Positions 1 to 5,824 of a DNA stretch of 5,824 nucleotides are shown here, piece by piece. The notes under the pieces are model-generated. The model worked only from the letters and a program-made list of their open reading frames with translations, had not been told where the DNA came from and did not search any database. How positions within the stretch are numbered: the stretch's first letter is position 1; every line of letters begins with the position of its first letter. The translations under genes and the position numbers were made by a program. The DNA is from Tannerella sp. (GTDB lineage: Bacteria; Bacteroidota; Bacteroidia; Bacteroidales; Tannerellaceae), in NCBI GenBank assembly GCA_031282485.1, contig JAITDQ010000171.1, forward strand, positions 1 to 5,824, given 5' to 3'.

Positions 1-876
1 ACGTTGAAACTGGCCGAACAACAGTTGGAGGAGAGCGTCCAAAACCTGAAAAAGTTCCGGCGAATGGAGGAATTGGGGCTTAAATCGATTCCCGATTTGG
101 CGGAGATGCAGGCGAAGGAAGCCGAAGACCGCTTTTTGCTGACCCGGCAAGTCAATCTTTACAATCTGGAAGTTATTAAGTTGAAGGAAAAAATGAATTT
201 GCCGGTAGAAGAAGAGTTGTCGATTAAAGACTGTGAGCAGGCGCCGTTGGCGGCTACCGAAACACAGAGCGCAATGGAGATTTATCAGCAGGCGCTGGCT
301 GCGTTGCCTAAAGTACTGGCTTCCGCTCGGTCGTTGTCGGCCACCAAAATGGAGTACAAAGTGGCGCGGGCGCGTTTGTTCCCCACTCTGACGCTGAATG
401 GAGGTTTTTCGACCGGCTTTTCGCGGTTGATGGACGGAACTCCGTACATGTCGTTCAGCGAACAGTTGAAGCTTCGCGAAGGAAGTTACATCAGTGCCAG
501 CCTGTCAATCCCCCTGTTCGACCGGTTTGCCCGTTCCTCGGAAGTGAAACGCAGCCGGCAACGCATCGTTATCGCTCAAACGCAACACGAGGAAACCCTT
601 CGCCGGGTATACAGCGAAATCGAACAGGCCGTAGCCGACGTCAACGGCCTGTCGGACGAATACCTGCACGCACAGAAACGTACCGCCGCCATGCAAAGCG
701 CACATCGGATGAATCTCCGTAAATACGAAGAAGGTTTGATTGATGCCATTACATTGACTACCAGCTCGAACCGCCTGCTTAATTCCCGCGTGGAAGAGCT
801 TTATACCGGCCTGAAATATCAGTTGAAATATAAGCTGTTGAATTACTATAAAGGAAGTTTGGATTATAAATTATAA
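1..876 (+). CDS. TolC-family outer-membrane efflux channel, C-terminal part (5' end outside window)
   Basis: The reading frame is open from the first base, so this is the last 291 residues of a longer protein. TolC-family proteins are usually about 420-480 residues, so roughly the first 150 are missing. The visible part matches the second half of the family: long amphipathic helices (window codons about 1-65 and 180-290), then a strand segment with the motif RARLFPTLTLNGGF near codons 123-136 and a second strand, ASLSIPLFDRF, near codons 166-176. These are the typical transmembrane beta-strand pieces of the outer-membrane efflux protein repeat. The segment KYEEGLIDAITLTTSSNRLL near the C-terminus is also typical of the family. 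Known family role: a trimeric outer-membrane duct with a periplasmic alpha-barrel that docks on adaptor proteins. The adaptor gene 15 nt downstream supports this role here. The true start is not visible. A TTG at position 4 is in frame but is an internal leucine codon, not a credible start. Family assignment is strong; substrate unknown. Confidence 0.9.
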   Translation, partial: TLKLAEQQLEESVQNLKKFRRMEELGLKSIPDLAEMQAKEAEDRFLLTRQVNLYNLEVIKLKEKMNLPVEEELSIKDCEQAPLAATETQSAMEIYQQALAALPKVLASARSLSATKMEYKVARARLFPTLTLNGGFSTGFSRLMDGTPYMSFSEQLKLREGSYISASLSIPLFDRFARSSEVKRSRQRIVIAQTQHEETLRRVYSEIEQAVADVNGLSDEYLHAQKRTAAMQSAHRMNLRKYEEGLIDAITLTTSSNRLLNSRVEELYTGLKYQLKYKLLNYYKGSLDYKL

Positions 877-891
877 TAAAATATAAAAGTC

Positions 892-2142
892 ATGGATATA
901 CAGTTAGAAAAGAAAAAAGGTTTACGGAAGAAACACGTTCCGTATATTGCCGGCGGAGTGGCCGTCGCGTTCGCGCTGGGTTGGATGATTTTCGGAAATC
1001 ACAGTTCCCGGTTCAGTGTAGAGAAAGATAAAGTGATTATGCAAAGTGTACTGAAGAGCGAATTTAACGATTACATCCGCGTAAACGGACAGGTGCAGCC
1101 GATTAATACCATTCAGTTGAGCGCCATAGAAGGCGGAATGGTGGCCGAAAAAGTAGTGGAAGAAGGCTCCATGGTACGGCGGGGCGAAGTGATTGTCCGC
1201 CTGACGAACCCGATGCTGAGCCTGAATATCCTCGACAGCGAGGCGCAGCTGGCCGAGAAACAGAATTTCCTGCGAAACACGCAAGTGACCATGGAACAGG
1301 AACGCCTGAATCTCCGCAAGGAAAAGCTCCAGCTGGATTTGGATATCGACCGTAAAAAACGGAAATACGAGCAATACGAAAGCCTGTACGCCGAAAAATT
1401 GACCTCCGGTGAAGAATACCTTCAGGCTAAGGAAGATTATGAATTTTCCGTGAAAGGCCGCGATCTGGTGATGGAACGCCAGCGTCAGGATTCCATTTTC
1501 CGCGGAATACAGGTGGAACAAATGGAAGAAAGCCTGAACAATATCCGCCGGAACCTCGTTCTGGTGCGCCAGCGGGTCGATAACTTAGACGTCAAGGCGC
1601 CGGTAGACGGTCAGCTGGGACTGCTCGACGTGGAAATCGGCCAGTCGGTCGGGAGCGGTGCACGTATCGGCCAGATCAGCGTGCTTTCGGATTACAAGAT
1701 CGAAGCCCTGATCGACGAACATTATATCGACCGCGTACGCAACGGCCTGACTGCAACCTTCGAGCGTCAGGACAGGACGTATCACCTCGTCGTCCGCAAG
1801 GTGTATCCCGAAGTCCGCGACAAACAGTTTAAAACCGATTTCATTTTTGAAGGCGAACGTCCCGACAATATCCGCGCCGGACAAACCTATTACATCAACC
1901 TGCAACTGGGTCAGCCGGTAGAGGCGCTGTTGATTCCGCGCGGCGCTTTTTATCAGAATACGGGCGGCCAGTGGATTTTCGTCGTCACGCCGGACGGGAA
2001 GAAAGCCGTTCGACGCCAGATACGTATCGGACGCCAGAACCCGCTCTATTACGAAGCGCTCAGCGGTCTGGAAGCCGGCGAGAAGATCGTTACGTCGAGC
2101 TACGACAGTTATGGCGATGCCGAAGAACTGATTTTTAAGTAA
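892..2142 (+). CDS. HlyD/MacA-type periplasmic adaptor (membrane fusion protein)
   Basis: This 416-residue protein begins with a basic cytoplasmic tail (residues 1-15, rich in Lys/Arg) and one hydrophobic segment at about 17-34, which would anchor it in the inner membrane. No lipobox cysteine is seen. The first half of a lipoyl-like (barrel-sandwich) domain lies at about 62-110, with the pattern GGMVAEKVVEEGSMVRRGEVIVRL. A long charged, Gln/Glu/Arg-rich region at about 112-233 should form the alpha-helical coiled-coil hairpin. The second lipoyl half follows at about 233-270, with the hallmark VKAPVDGQLG. A beta-barrel (about 270-345) and a membrane-proximal domain (about 345-416) complete the standard order. 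Known family role: hexameric bridge between an inner-membrane transporter and TolC. It starts 15 nt after the TolC-like gene, with an A/T-rich leader, and precedes the permease by 51 nt, so it most likely serves this ABC exporter. RND adaptors share the fold, but the neighbours argue for an ABC partner. Length is normal; no damage seen. Confidence 0.92.
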   Translation: MDIQLEKKKGLRKKHVPYIAGGVAVAFALGWMIFGNHSSRFSVEKDKVIMQSVLKSEFNDYIRVNGQVQPINTIQLSAIEGGMVAEKVVEEGSMVRRGEVIVRLTNPMLSLNILDSEAQLAEKQNFLRNTQVTMEQERLNLRKEKLQLDLDIDRKKRKYEQYESLYAEKLTSGEEYLQAKEDYEFSVKGRDLVMERQRQDSIFRGIQVEQMEESLNNIRRNLVLVRQRVDNLDVKAPVDGQLGLLDVEIGQSVGSGARIGQISVLSDYKIEALIDEHYIDRVRNGLTATFERQDRTYHLVVRKVYPEVRDKQFKTDFIFEGERPDNIRAGQTYYINLQLGQPVEALLIPRGAFYQNTGGQWIFVVTPDGKKAVRRQIRIGRQNPLYYEALSGLEAGEKIVTSSYDSYGDAEELIFK

Positions 2143-2193
2143 AAAGTTTTGTGTGCACTGAAATGAAAAATTAACAATTAAATAACAGACAAG

Positions 2194-4524
2194 ATGAACA
2201 TTTTCAATACTTACAAACGCACCCGTTTTTTCCTCTGGATAAACATTACGGGACTGGCCATCGGACTGGCCGCATCGATTATGCTGATTTTATTCGTGGT
2301 TAACGAATTGAGTTACGACAAACATTTTGCCAACCACGAACGGATCGTGCGCCTGCTGACCGTCACCAAACGGGACGGCAACCTGAGGTATACTGCAATT
2401 AATTTGCGGAAAGCCGGTACGGAACTTCCCGACAAAGTGCCGGGCGTGGAAGCCGTGCTCCAAATATATAATTTGGGAGGGATTGAATTGACTGCCGAAC
2501 AAAAACGCTTTCAAAACCTGAAAGCGATGCCGGTTGACGCCGGATTTTTCAAGGTCTTCCGGACAAAATTTGTGGAAGGCACGCCGGAGACCTGTCTTTC
2601 CTCGCCCAATTCGGGAGTTATCACGCGCCGTTTGGCTACCGTTATGTTCGGGTCGCCTGAAAATGCGATGAATAAAACGGTTTCCTATGAAGGAAAGGAA
2701 TTTGTTGTTTCGGGCGTGGTGGAAGCTTTCCCTAAAAACTCACACCTGACGTTCGACGTACTGACGTCAATGGCGTTCATCCCGTGGCTCAATGAAGTCG
2801 GAGGGTTGGAATTTCTGACCTATTACCTGATTCGCGAAGGCGCTTCGGTCGAGGATACACGCAAGGCTATCGAGGACGAATACCGTACGCTGGTGAAACC
2901 CTGGGGTGGATATGTAGGCGTGGAAGCTTACGGCGAAACGGAAATGCTGGACGATGTGTACCTGAAGTCGAAAGCCGGGGGACACACGAATAAAGGCAGC
3001 ATGCAATTTATCTGGATACTGACCGGTTTGGCGTTGTTTATCCTGGCGCTGGCGGTAACGAATTTCATCAACCTGTTTGTGACGCAGGGACAGTTGCGGA
3101 TGAATGAGGTCGGTATCCGCAAATCCGGCGGGGCGCAGACCGGCGATCTTGTGCGGCAGTTCTTTTCGGAAGTTTCGGCGATTGTGCTGATTGCATTCGT
3201 TTTCGGATTCGTGCTGGCCGTCATCTGCGTGCCGCATTTTGCCGAACTCATCGGCAAGGACATTGATATGGTGCAGTTGATGAACCCGGTGTTTATCGGG
3301 GCGGTTGTTGTGCTGTTTGCCGTGACGGTCGTTTTATCCGCTTTTTATCCGGCCTTTTACCTGAGCCGTTTTTCGCCGCTGGAAATACTCGGCAAGCGGG
3401 TGAAATTCTCCCGGCGCCGGCTGACGGCTGCGACAGTTGTGTTTCAGTCGGCGGTTTCGATCGTCCTGTTGTCCGTCATCGTGACGCTGTACAAGCAGAC
3501 GGCTTATCTGGAGAAACTTCCGCTGGGATATAACCCTGATAATTTGATGATTGTCAGGAATAACGAAACGATTAATAAAAGTTACGAGGCCGTGAAGCAG
3601 GAATTGTTGAAACAGCCCGAAATAAAAAATGTCGGCGGTTCGTATCATGTTTTTGGCGCCGGTTGGAGTGGTCAGGCTATTGCGAATGGGGAAGAGAAGG
3701 ATAAACCCCGTTCGATTAACGAATATCGCCTGATGACCGGTATGCCGGAACTGATGGAGCTGGAACCGGTCGAAGGACGTTTCTGGCGCGAAGACGACCC
3801 GGACAGCATCCCGATGCTTATCTTCAACGAAGCGGCGGTAAAGATGCTGGGCGGCGAATCACCCCTTGAAAAGACGTATTTCTATAACGGGAGGCAGGCC
3901 AAAGTGGTCGGCGTGATCAAAGATTTCTATTACAACAATCCGGTGTTGAGTATTGAACCTATTGTGTTGACACGCATGTCCTATCCGAGATTTATTAACA
4001 TCCGCTTCCGCGAGGGAGTCAGCTCCATTCATGCGCACGAAATCGCACAGTCCGTTTTTCAGCGGTTCGATCCTGAATTTGTCCTCAACCCGGAGTGGAG
4101 CGTGGATATTTACGCCCGCAAATTCAAGGAGATAAAAACGATTATGGGGATGGTGTTGATTGGTTCGCTGGTCGCTATTTTTGTGGCCATGCTCGGCTTG
4201 CTGGCCATTCATCTGTTCACGGCCATGCGCCGGATGAAAGAAATAGGTATCCGCCGGGTACATGGCGCCGGACGCAGTTCGATATTTGTCCTGCTCTCGC
4301 TGGACGTTCTGAAATGGATCGGCTATGCGGCGGTGGCGGCGATTCCCGCGGCGGCTTATTTTGTCGCCCGGATGCTGGAGAGTTATACCAATCGTGTGTC
4401 GCCGGACTGGGTGGTCTTTGTCCTGCCGGTCGTGGCGCAGTGTGTGATTGCCCTCCTGACCACTTCGGGCGTCAGCCTGAACGCCCTGATGCGTAATCCG
4501 GCGGAAATAATAAAATCGGAATAA
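2194..4524 (+). CDS. ABC transporter permease, double-length MacB/FtsX type
   Basis: This 776-residue protein contains two MacB-like permease units in tandem. Unit 1: transmembrane segment at about 12-36, a periplasmic core domain at about 37-265 beginning with the familiar NELSYDKH motif, then three membrane segments at about 272-296, 328-348 and 366-388. Unit 2: membrane segment at about 412-432, a second periplasmic core at about 437-648, then segments at about 650-673, 708-728 and 739-759. Each unit has the conserved cytoplasmic motif after its FtsX-domain first helix, MNEVGIRK at 303-310 and MKEIGIRR at 681-688, the region that contacts the ATPase in this family. The C-terminus ends with RNPAEIIKSE, a usual ending of these permeases. 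Members of the MacB/LolCDE/FtsEX superfamily move substrate by conformational work across the periplasm rather than through a membrane channel. There is no ATPase domain in this chain, unlike MacB of proteobacteria; the ATPase is the next gene. The upstream TolC and adaptor genes suggest a three-part exporter. Substrate not deducible. Confidence 0.92.
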   Translation: MNIFNTYKRTRFFLWINITGLAIGLAASIMLILFVVNELSYDKHFANHERIVRLLTVTKRDGNLRYTAINLRKAGTELPDKVPGVEAVLQIYNLGGIELTAEQKRFQNLKAMPVDAGFFKVFRTKFVEGTPETCLSSPNSGVITRRLATVMFGSPENAMNKTVSYEGKEFVVSGVVEAFPKNSHLTFDVLTSMAFIPWLNEVGGLEFLTYYLIREGASVEDTRKAIEDEYRTLVKPWGGYVGVEAYGETEMLDDVYLKSKAGGHTNKGSMQFIWILTGLALFILALAVTNFINLFVTQGQLRMNEVGIRKSGGAQTGDLVRQFFSEVSAIVLIAFVFGFVLAVICVPHFAELIGKDIDMVQLMNPVFIGAVVVLFAVTVVLSAFYPAFYLSRFSPLEILGKRVKFSRRRLTAATVVFQSAVSIVLLSVIVTLYKQTAYLEKLPLGYNPDNLMIVRNNETINKSYEAVKQELLKQPEIKNVGGSYHVFGAGWSGQAIANGEEKDKPRSINEYRLMTGMPELMELEPVEGRFWREDDPDSIPMLIFNEAAVKMLGGESPLEKTYFYNGRQAKVVGVIKDFYYNNPVLSIEPIVLTRMSYPRFINIRFREGVSSIHAHEIAQSVFQRFDPEFVLNPEWSVDIYARKFKEIKTIMGMVLIGSLVAIFVAMLGLLAIHLFTAMRRMKEIGIRRVHGAGRSSIFVLLSLDVLKWIGYAAVAAIPAAAYFVARMLESYTNRVSPDWVVFVLPVVAQCVIALLTTSGVSLNALMRNPAEIIKSE

Positions 4525-4562
4525 AAACAGGTAGAATTAAACATTTAGTATAAACAATTGTG

Positions 4563-4570
4563 TACCTTTA
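4563..4570 (+). promoter_or_regulatory. Possible Bacteroidota -7 box (TACCTTTA) before the ATPase gene
   Basis: TACCTTTA matches seven of the eight positions of the phylum's -7 pattern TAnnTTTG (last G replaced by A) and lies 29 nt before the ATPase start codon, a normal distance. No TTTG-like -33 box is present 19-21 nt upstream, where the sequence is A-rich. It may be a weak internal promoter or a chance match. Confidence 0.35.
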
Positions 4571-4599
4571 CAGCGTGCACCTGAAAAAAACAAAAAATC

Positions 4600-5280
4600 A
4601 TGATTAAAATTGAGAATTTAAAGAAAGTGTTCCGCACGGAAGAAGTAGAAACCGTAGCGTTGAACGATGTATCACTGGAAGTAAGCGAAGGCGAGTTTAT
4701 TGCAATTATGGGGCCTTCGGGTTGTGGCAAATCAACGTTGTTGAATATTCTCGGGTTGCTGGACAATCCGACGGCGGGAACGTATTACCTTGCAGGACAG
4801 GAGGTAGGTCATTTGAAAGAAAAAGATCGCACGCAGGCACGCAAGGGAAACATCGGTTTTGTGTTCCAGAGCTTTAACCTGATTGAAGAAATGAGTGTCT
4901 TTGAAAACGTGGAACTGCCGTTGATTTACATGAAAATTAACAAGACAGAACGCAGGAAACGGGTAGAAGAAGCCTTGAAGCGGATGAATATCAGTCACCG
5001 TGCGAAGCATTTCCCGAACCAGCTTTCCGGCGGACAGCAACAGCGCGTAGCCATTGCCCGCGCCGTAGTAGCCAATCCCAAACTGATTCTGGCCGACGAG
5101 CCGACCGGTAACCTGGATTCCAAAAACGGTCACGACGTGATGGATTTGCTTTCGGAACTGAACAGGGAGGGCACGACCATCGTAATGGTAACCCACTCCC
5201 AGCACGACGCATCGTTTTCGCACCGCATCGTCAACCTGTTCGACGGACAGATTGTGACGGAGGTGCAGAGCAAAATGTAG
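4600..5280 (+). CDS. ABC transporter ATP-binding protein, LolD/MacB type
   Basis: This 226-residue protein is a complete nucleotide-binding domain. Visible motifs in order: Walker [10 protein letters not shown] at 38-46, Q-loop glutamine 90 in VFQSFNLI, signature LSGGQQQR at 142-149, Walker B LILAD at 162-166 followed by catalytic Glu167, D-loop around NLD at 171-173, and H-loop His199 in MVTHS. All key residues are present, so it should hydrolyse ATP. The DEPTGNLDS wording and the short length are typical of the LolD/FtsE/MacB/YbbA group, which pairs with FtsX-fold permeases like the one just upstream. A dimer of this subunit would drive the two permease units encoded in that gene. It starts 75 nt after the permease, with an A-rich leader just before the ATG and no clear Shine-Dalgarno. 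A possible weak promoter lies in the gap, so expression may be partly independent of the upstream genes. Which permease it serves is inferred from position only. Confidence 0.95.
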   Translation: MIKIENLKKVFRTEEVETVALNDVSLEVSEGEFIAIMGPSGCGKSTLLNILGLLDNPTAGTYYLAGQEVGHLKEKDRTQARKGNIGFVFQSFNLIEEMSVFENVELPLIYMKINKTERRKRVEEALKRMNISHRAKHFPNQLSGGQQQRVAIARAVVANPKLILADEPTGNLDSKNGHDVMDLLSELNREGTTIVMVTHSQHDASFSHRIVNLFDGQIVTEVQSKM

Positions 5281-5290
5281 CACTTTTCAA

Positions 5291-5311
5291 ATTAAAAATT
5301 AAAAATTAAAA
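5291..5311. repeat. Three tandem copies of ATTAAAA
   Basis: The heptamer ATTAAAA occurs three times without a gap at 5291-5297, 5298-5304 and 5305-5311, starting 11 nt after the ATPase stop codon. A related but imperfect stretch (aaaattaacaattaaa) sits before the permease gene near 2166-2182. Such AT-rich runs are frequent between genes in low-GC intergenic DNA. No function can be assigned; copy number could vary by slippage. Confidence 0.85.
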
Positions 5312-5348
5312 GAGGGCAGGGCAAGAGGTAGCCCGGGGTATGACTATG

Positions 5349-5390
5349 AACTGTGAACGATGTATGTAAACCATCGTTCACGGTTTTATA
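5349..5390 (+). terminator. Probable hairpin terminator of the export operon
   Basis: The left arm at 5349-5362 (AACTGTGAACGATG) pairs with the right arm at 5372-5385 (CATCGTTCACGGTT) over 14 bp with a single G-T wobble (5352 with 5382). The loop is 9 nt. On the + strand the stem runs into TTTT at 5384-5387, then an A/T-rich tail; on the other strand there is no comparable T run. It lies 68 nt after the ATPase stop and about 55 nt before the next promoter, the expected place to end the upstream transcript. The T run is short, so termination may be partial, and the stem could also act in RNA stability. Confidence 0.6.
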
Positions 5391-5441
5391 AAAAAAGTCG
5401 ATCTTTGAAATATTGGTTTACACGTTTTTAATGGGGAAAAA

Positions 5442-5473
5442 TTTGCTTCGTTAAAGGGGATAAAGTATCTTTG
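5442..5473 (+). promoter_or_regulatory. Bacteroidota-type promoter of the toxin-antitoxin operon
   Basis: A TTTG -33 box at 5442-5445 is followed, after exactly 20 nt, by TATCTTTG at 5466-5473, a full match to the -7 pattern TAnnTTTG. This spacing is within the usual range (about 19-21) for the primary sigma factor of the phylum. Transcription would begin a few bases downstream, around 5478-5485, giving a very short leader before the antitoxin ATG at 5499. Confidence 0.8.
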
Positions 5474-5480
5474 CAACGAA
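5447..5480. promoter_or_regulatory. Candidate operator: repeats bracketing the promoter
   Basis: TTCGTT at 5447-5452, directly after the -33 box, is the exact reverse complement of AACGAA at 5475-5480, directly after the -7 box. The same blocks also form direct repeats TTTGCnnCG at 5442-5450 and 5470-5478, 28 bp apart. Type II antitoxins commonly repress their own promoter by binding such repeats. The arms are only 6 bp, so this is a suggestion, not a firm call. Confidence 0.3.
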
Positions 5481-5498
5481 TGTATAAAATGATTGATT

Positions 5499-5744
5499 AT
5501 GGTACGTACGATTATTACACCGGAAAATACGGATATTCATTTATTGATACCGGAAAATTATGTGGGGAAAACCGTAGAGGTTACATTGCTTGTTTTAGAT
5601 GAGTTGGAACAATATACTCCGGCGTCGCCTTGCCGGATGACGGTCGGGGAACTTAAAGCAGAAGTTGAGCAAGCGGTTGCAGAGTATGAAAATGGATTGT
5701 ACACAACTCAGGAAGAACTCGAAAGGCGAATCGAATCATGGTAG
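5499..5744 (+). CDS. Antitoxin-like small protein of a type II toxin-antitoxin pair
   Basis: I chose the ATG at 5499, giving 81 residues. An in-frame TTG at 5493 would add two residues (MI) but is a less likely start. The N-terminal half (about 1-38) looks like short beta-strands, with MVRTIITPENTDIHLLIP and then NYVGKTVEVTLLVLDEL. The C-terminal half (about 47-81) is acidic and helical, ending in TTQEELERRIESW. This layout, a small folded N-terminal part and a charged tail that would wrap the toxin, fits antitoxins found before RelE/ParE toxins in Bacteroidota; I do not recognise a named family with certainty. Its last codons overlap the start of the toxin-like gene by 7 nt, suggesting translational coupling. 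It has its own promoter. By hand count 5501-5740 has 104 G/C of 240 (43%), lower than 77 of 120 in a stretch of the adaptor gene (1561-1680), which hints at separate origin. Confidence 0.75.
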   Translation: MVRTIITPENTDIHLLIPENYVGKTVEVTLLVLDELEQYTPASPCRMTVGELKAEVEQAVAEYENGLYTTQEELERRIESW

Positions 5745-5824
5745 TCAAGTGGACGAACAAAGCCGGTTTGCGATTAAATGAGATTCATGAATATTACCGA
5801 GAAGTTGCTAATGAAAAAGTCGCA
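5738..5824 (+). CDS. RelE/ParE-like toxin, N-terminal 29 residues (3' end outside window)
   Basis: An open frame starts at the ATG at 5738, inside the last codons of the antitoxin-like gene (ATGGTAG, where TAG is its stop), and runs to the window edge. The 29 visible residues begin MVVKWTNKAGLRLNEIHEYY and continue REVANEKVA. A first strand ending in W-T, a following helix with a basic/hydrophobic pattern, and the EIHEYY segment are the usual opening of RelE/ParE superfamily toxins, which are about 90-105 residues long. ParE members poison DNA gyrase and RelE members cut mRNA on the ribosome; the visible part cannot tell them apart because the C-terminal active region is missing. Coupling to the preceding antitoxin-like gene strongly supports the call. 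It cannot be judged whether the gene is intact. Confidence 0.7.
   Translation, partial: MVVKWTNKAGLRLNEIHEYYREVANEKVA

Noticed and set aside
922..1521. 199-codon open frame on the minus strand
   Set aside because: It lies wholly inside the adaptor gene, antisense to its coiled-coil region. The product shows no recognisable domain and is Phe/His-rich, as expected of the complement of Glu/Lys-rich codons.
2143..2193. Search for a promoter in the gap between adaptor and permease
   Set aside because: No TAnnTTTG match is present; the only TTTTG lacks a properly placed TA. The gap reads as an ordinary AT-rich operon spacer.
2767..3237. 156-codon open frame on the minus strand
   Set aside because: It is antisense to the first half of the permease gene and has no recognisable domain or separate promoter.
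4095..4496. 133-codon open frame on the + strand inside the permease gene
   Set aside because: It is out of frame with a well-conserved membrane protein. Its product is Gly/Arg-rich without a domain, a typical shadow of GC-rich codons.
4732..5283. 183-codon open frame on the minus strand
   Set aside because: It is antisense to the ATPase gene, whose complete motif set shows the + strand is the coding one. The product has no recognisable family.
5319..5334. GGGC / GCCC short stem with an 8-nt loop
   Set aside because: A 4-bp stem without a following T run is too weak to call a terminator beside the much stronger hairpin at 5349-5385.
5399..5407. GATCTTTG as another -7 box
   Set aside because: It lacks the conserved TA at the start of the pattern, and the better-matched promoter at 5442-5473 lies closer to the gene.
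5502..5509. GTACGTAC palindrome at the start of the antitoxin-like gene
   Set aside because: It is only 8 bp, does not extend beyond that, and lies in coding sequence. It could be part of an operator, but the evidence is too slight.
5480..5602. Short + frame of 40 codons beginning ATG TAT AAA ATG
   Set aside because: It overlaps the antitoxin-like gene out of frame. The product has no recognisable features, while the chosen frame couples to the toxin.

Overview
The window looks like chromosomal DNA from a member of the Bacteroidota, probably Bacteroidales. Three things point there: a well-matched Bacteroidota-type promoter (TTTG, 20-nt gap, TAnnTTTG) near the right end, A/T-rich start-codon leaders without obvious Shine-Dalgarno sequences, and a double-length MacB/FtsX-type permease of the kind common in that phylum. 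The genus cannot be fixed from this sequence alone. All supported genes lie on the + strand.

Positions 1-5280 hold a tripartite ABC-type export locus in this order: the C-terminal two thirds of a TolC-family outer-membrane channel (cut by the left edge), a membrane-anchored HlyD/MacA-type periplasmic adaptor, a 776-residue MacB/FtsX-type permease carrying two permease units in one chain, and a LolD/MacB-type ATPase. The first two genes are 15 nt apart and the third follows after 51 nt, so they look co-transcribed. The ATPase follows after 75 nt, with a possible weak promoter of its own. Together they would form an envelope-spanning pump: the ATPase powers the permease, the adaptor bridges the periplasm, and the TolC homologue forms the exit duct. 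The substrate cannot be read from the sequence.

Positions 5281-5498 are a 218-nt AT-rich intergenic stretch. It contains three tandem copies of ATTAAAA, a 14-bp hairpin followed by a short T run (probable terminator of the export operon), and the promoter for the next unit. Short inverted and direct repeats bracket that promoter and could be an operator.

Positions 5499-5824 hold the start of what looks like a type II toxin-antitoxin operon: an 81-residue antitoxin-like protein whose end overlaps by 7 nt the start of a RelE/ParE-like toxin, cut by the right edge after 29 codons.

I found no CRISPR array, tRNA, rRNA or insertion sequence, and no clear evidence of an undescribed system. The most interesting parts are the toxin-antitoxin module with its candidate operator and the layout of the exporter with its two-in-one permease.
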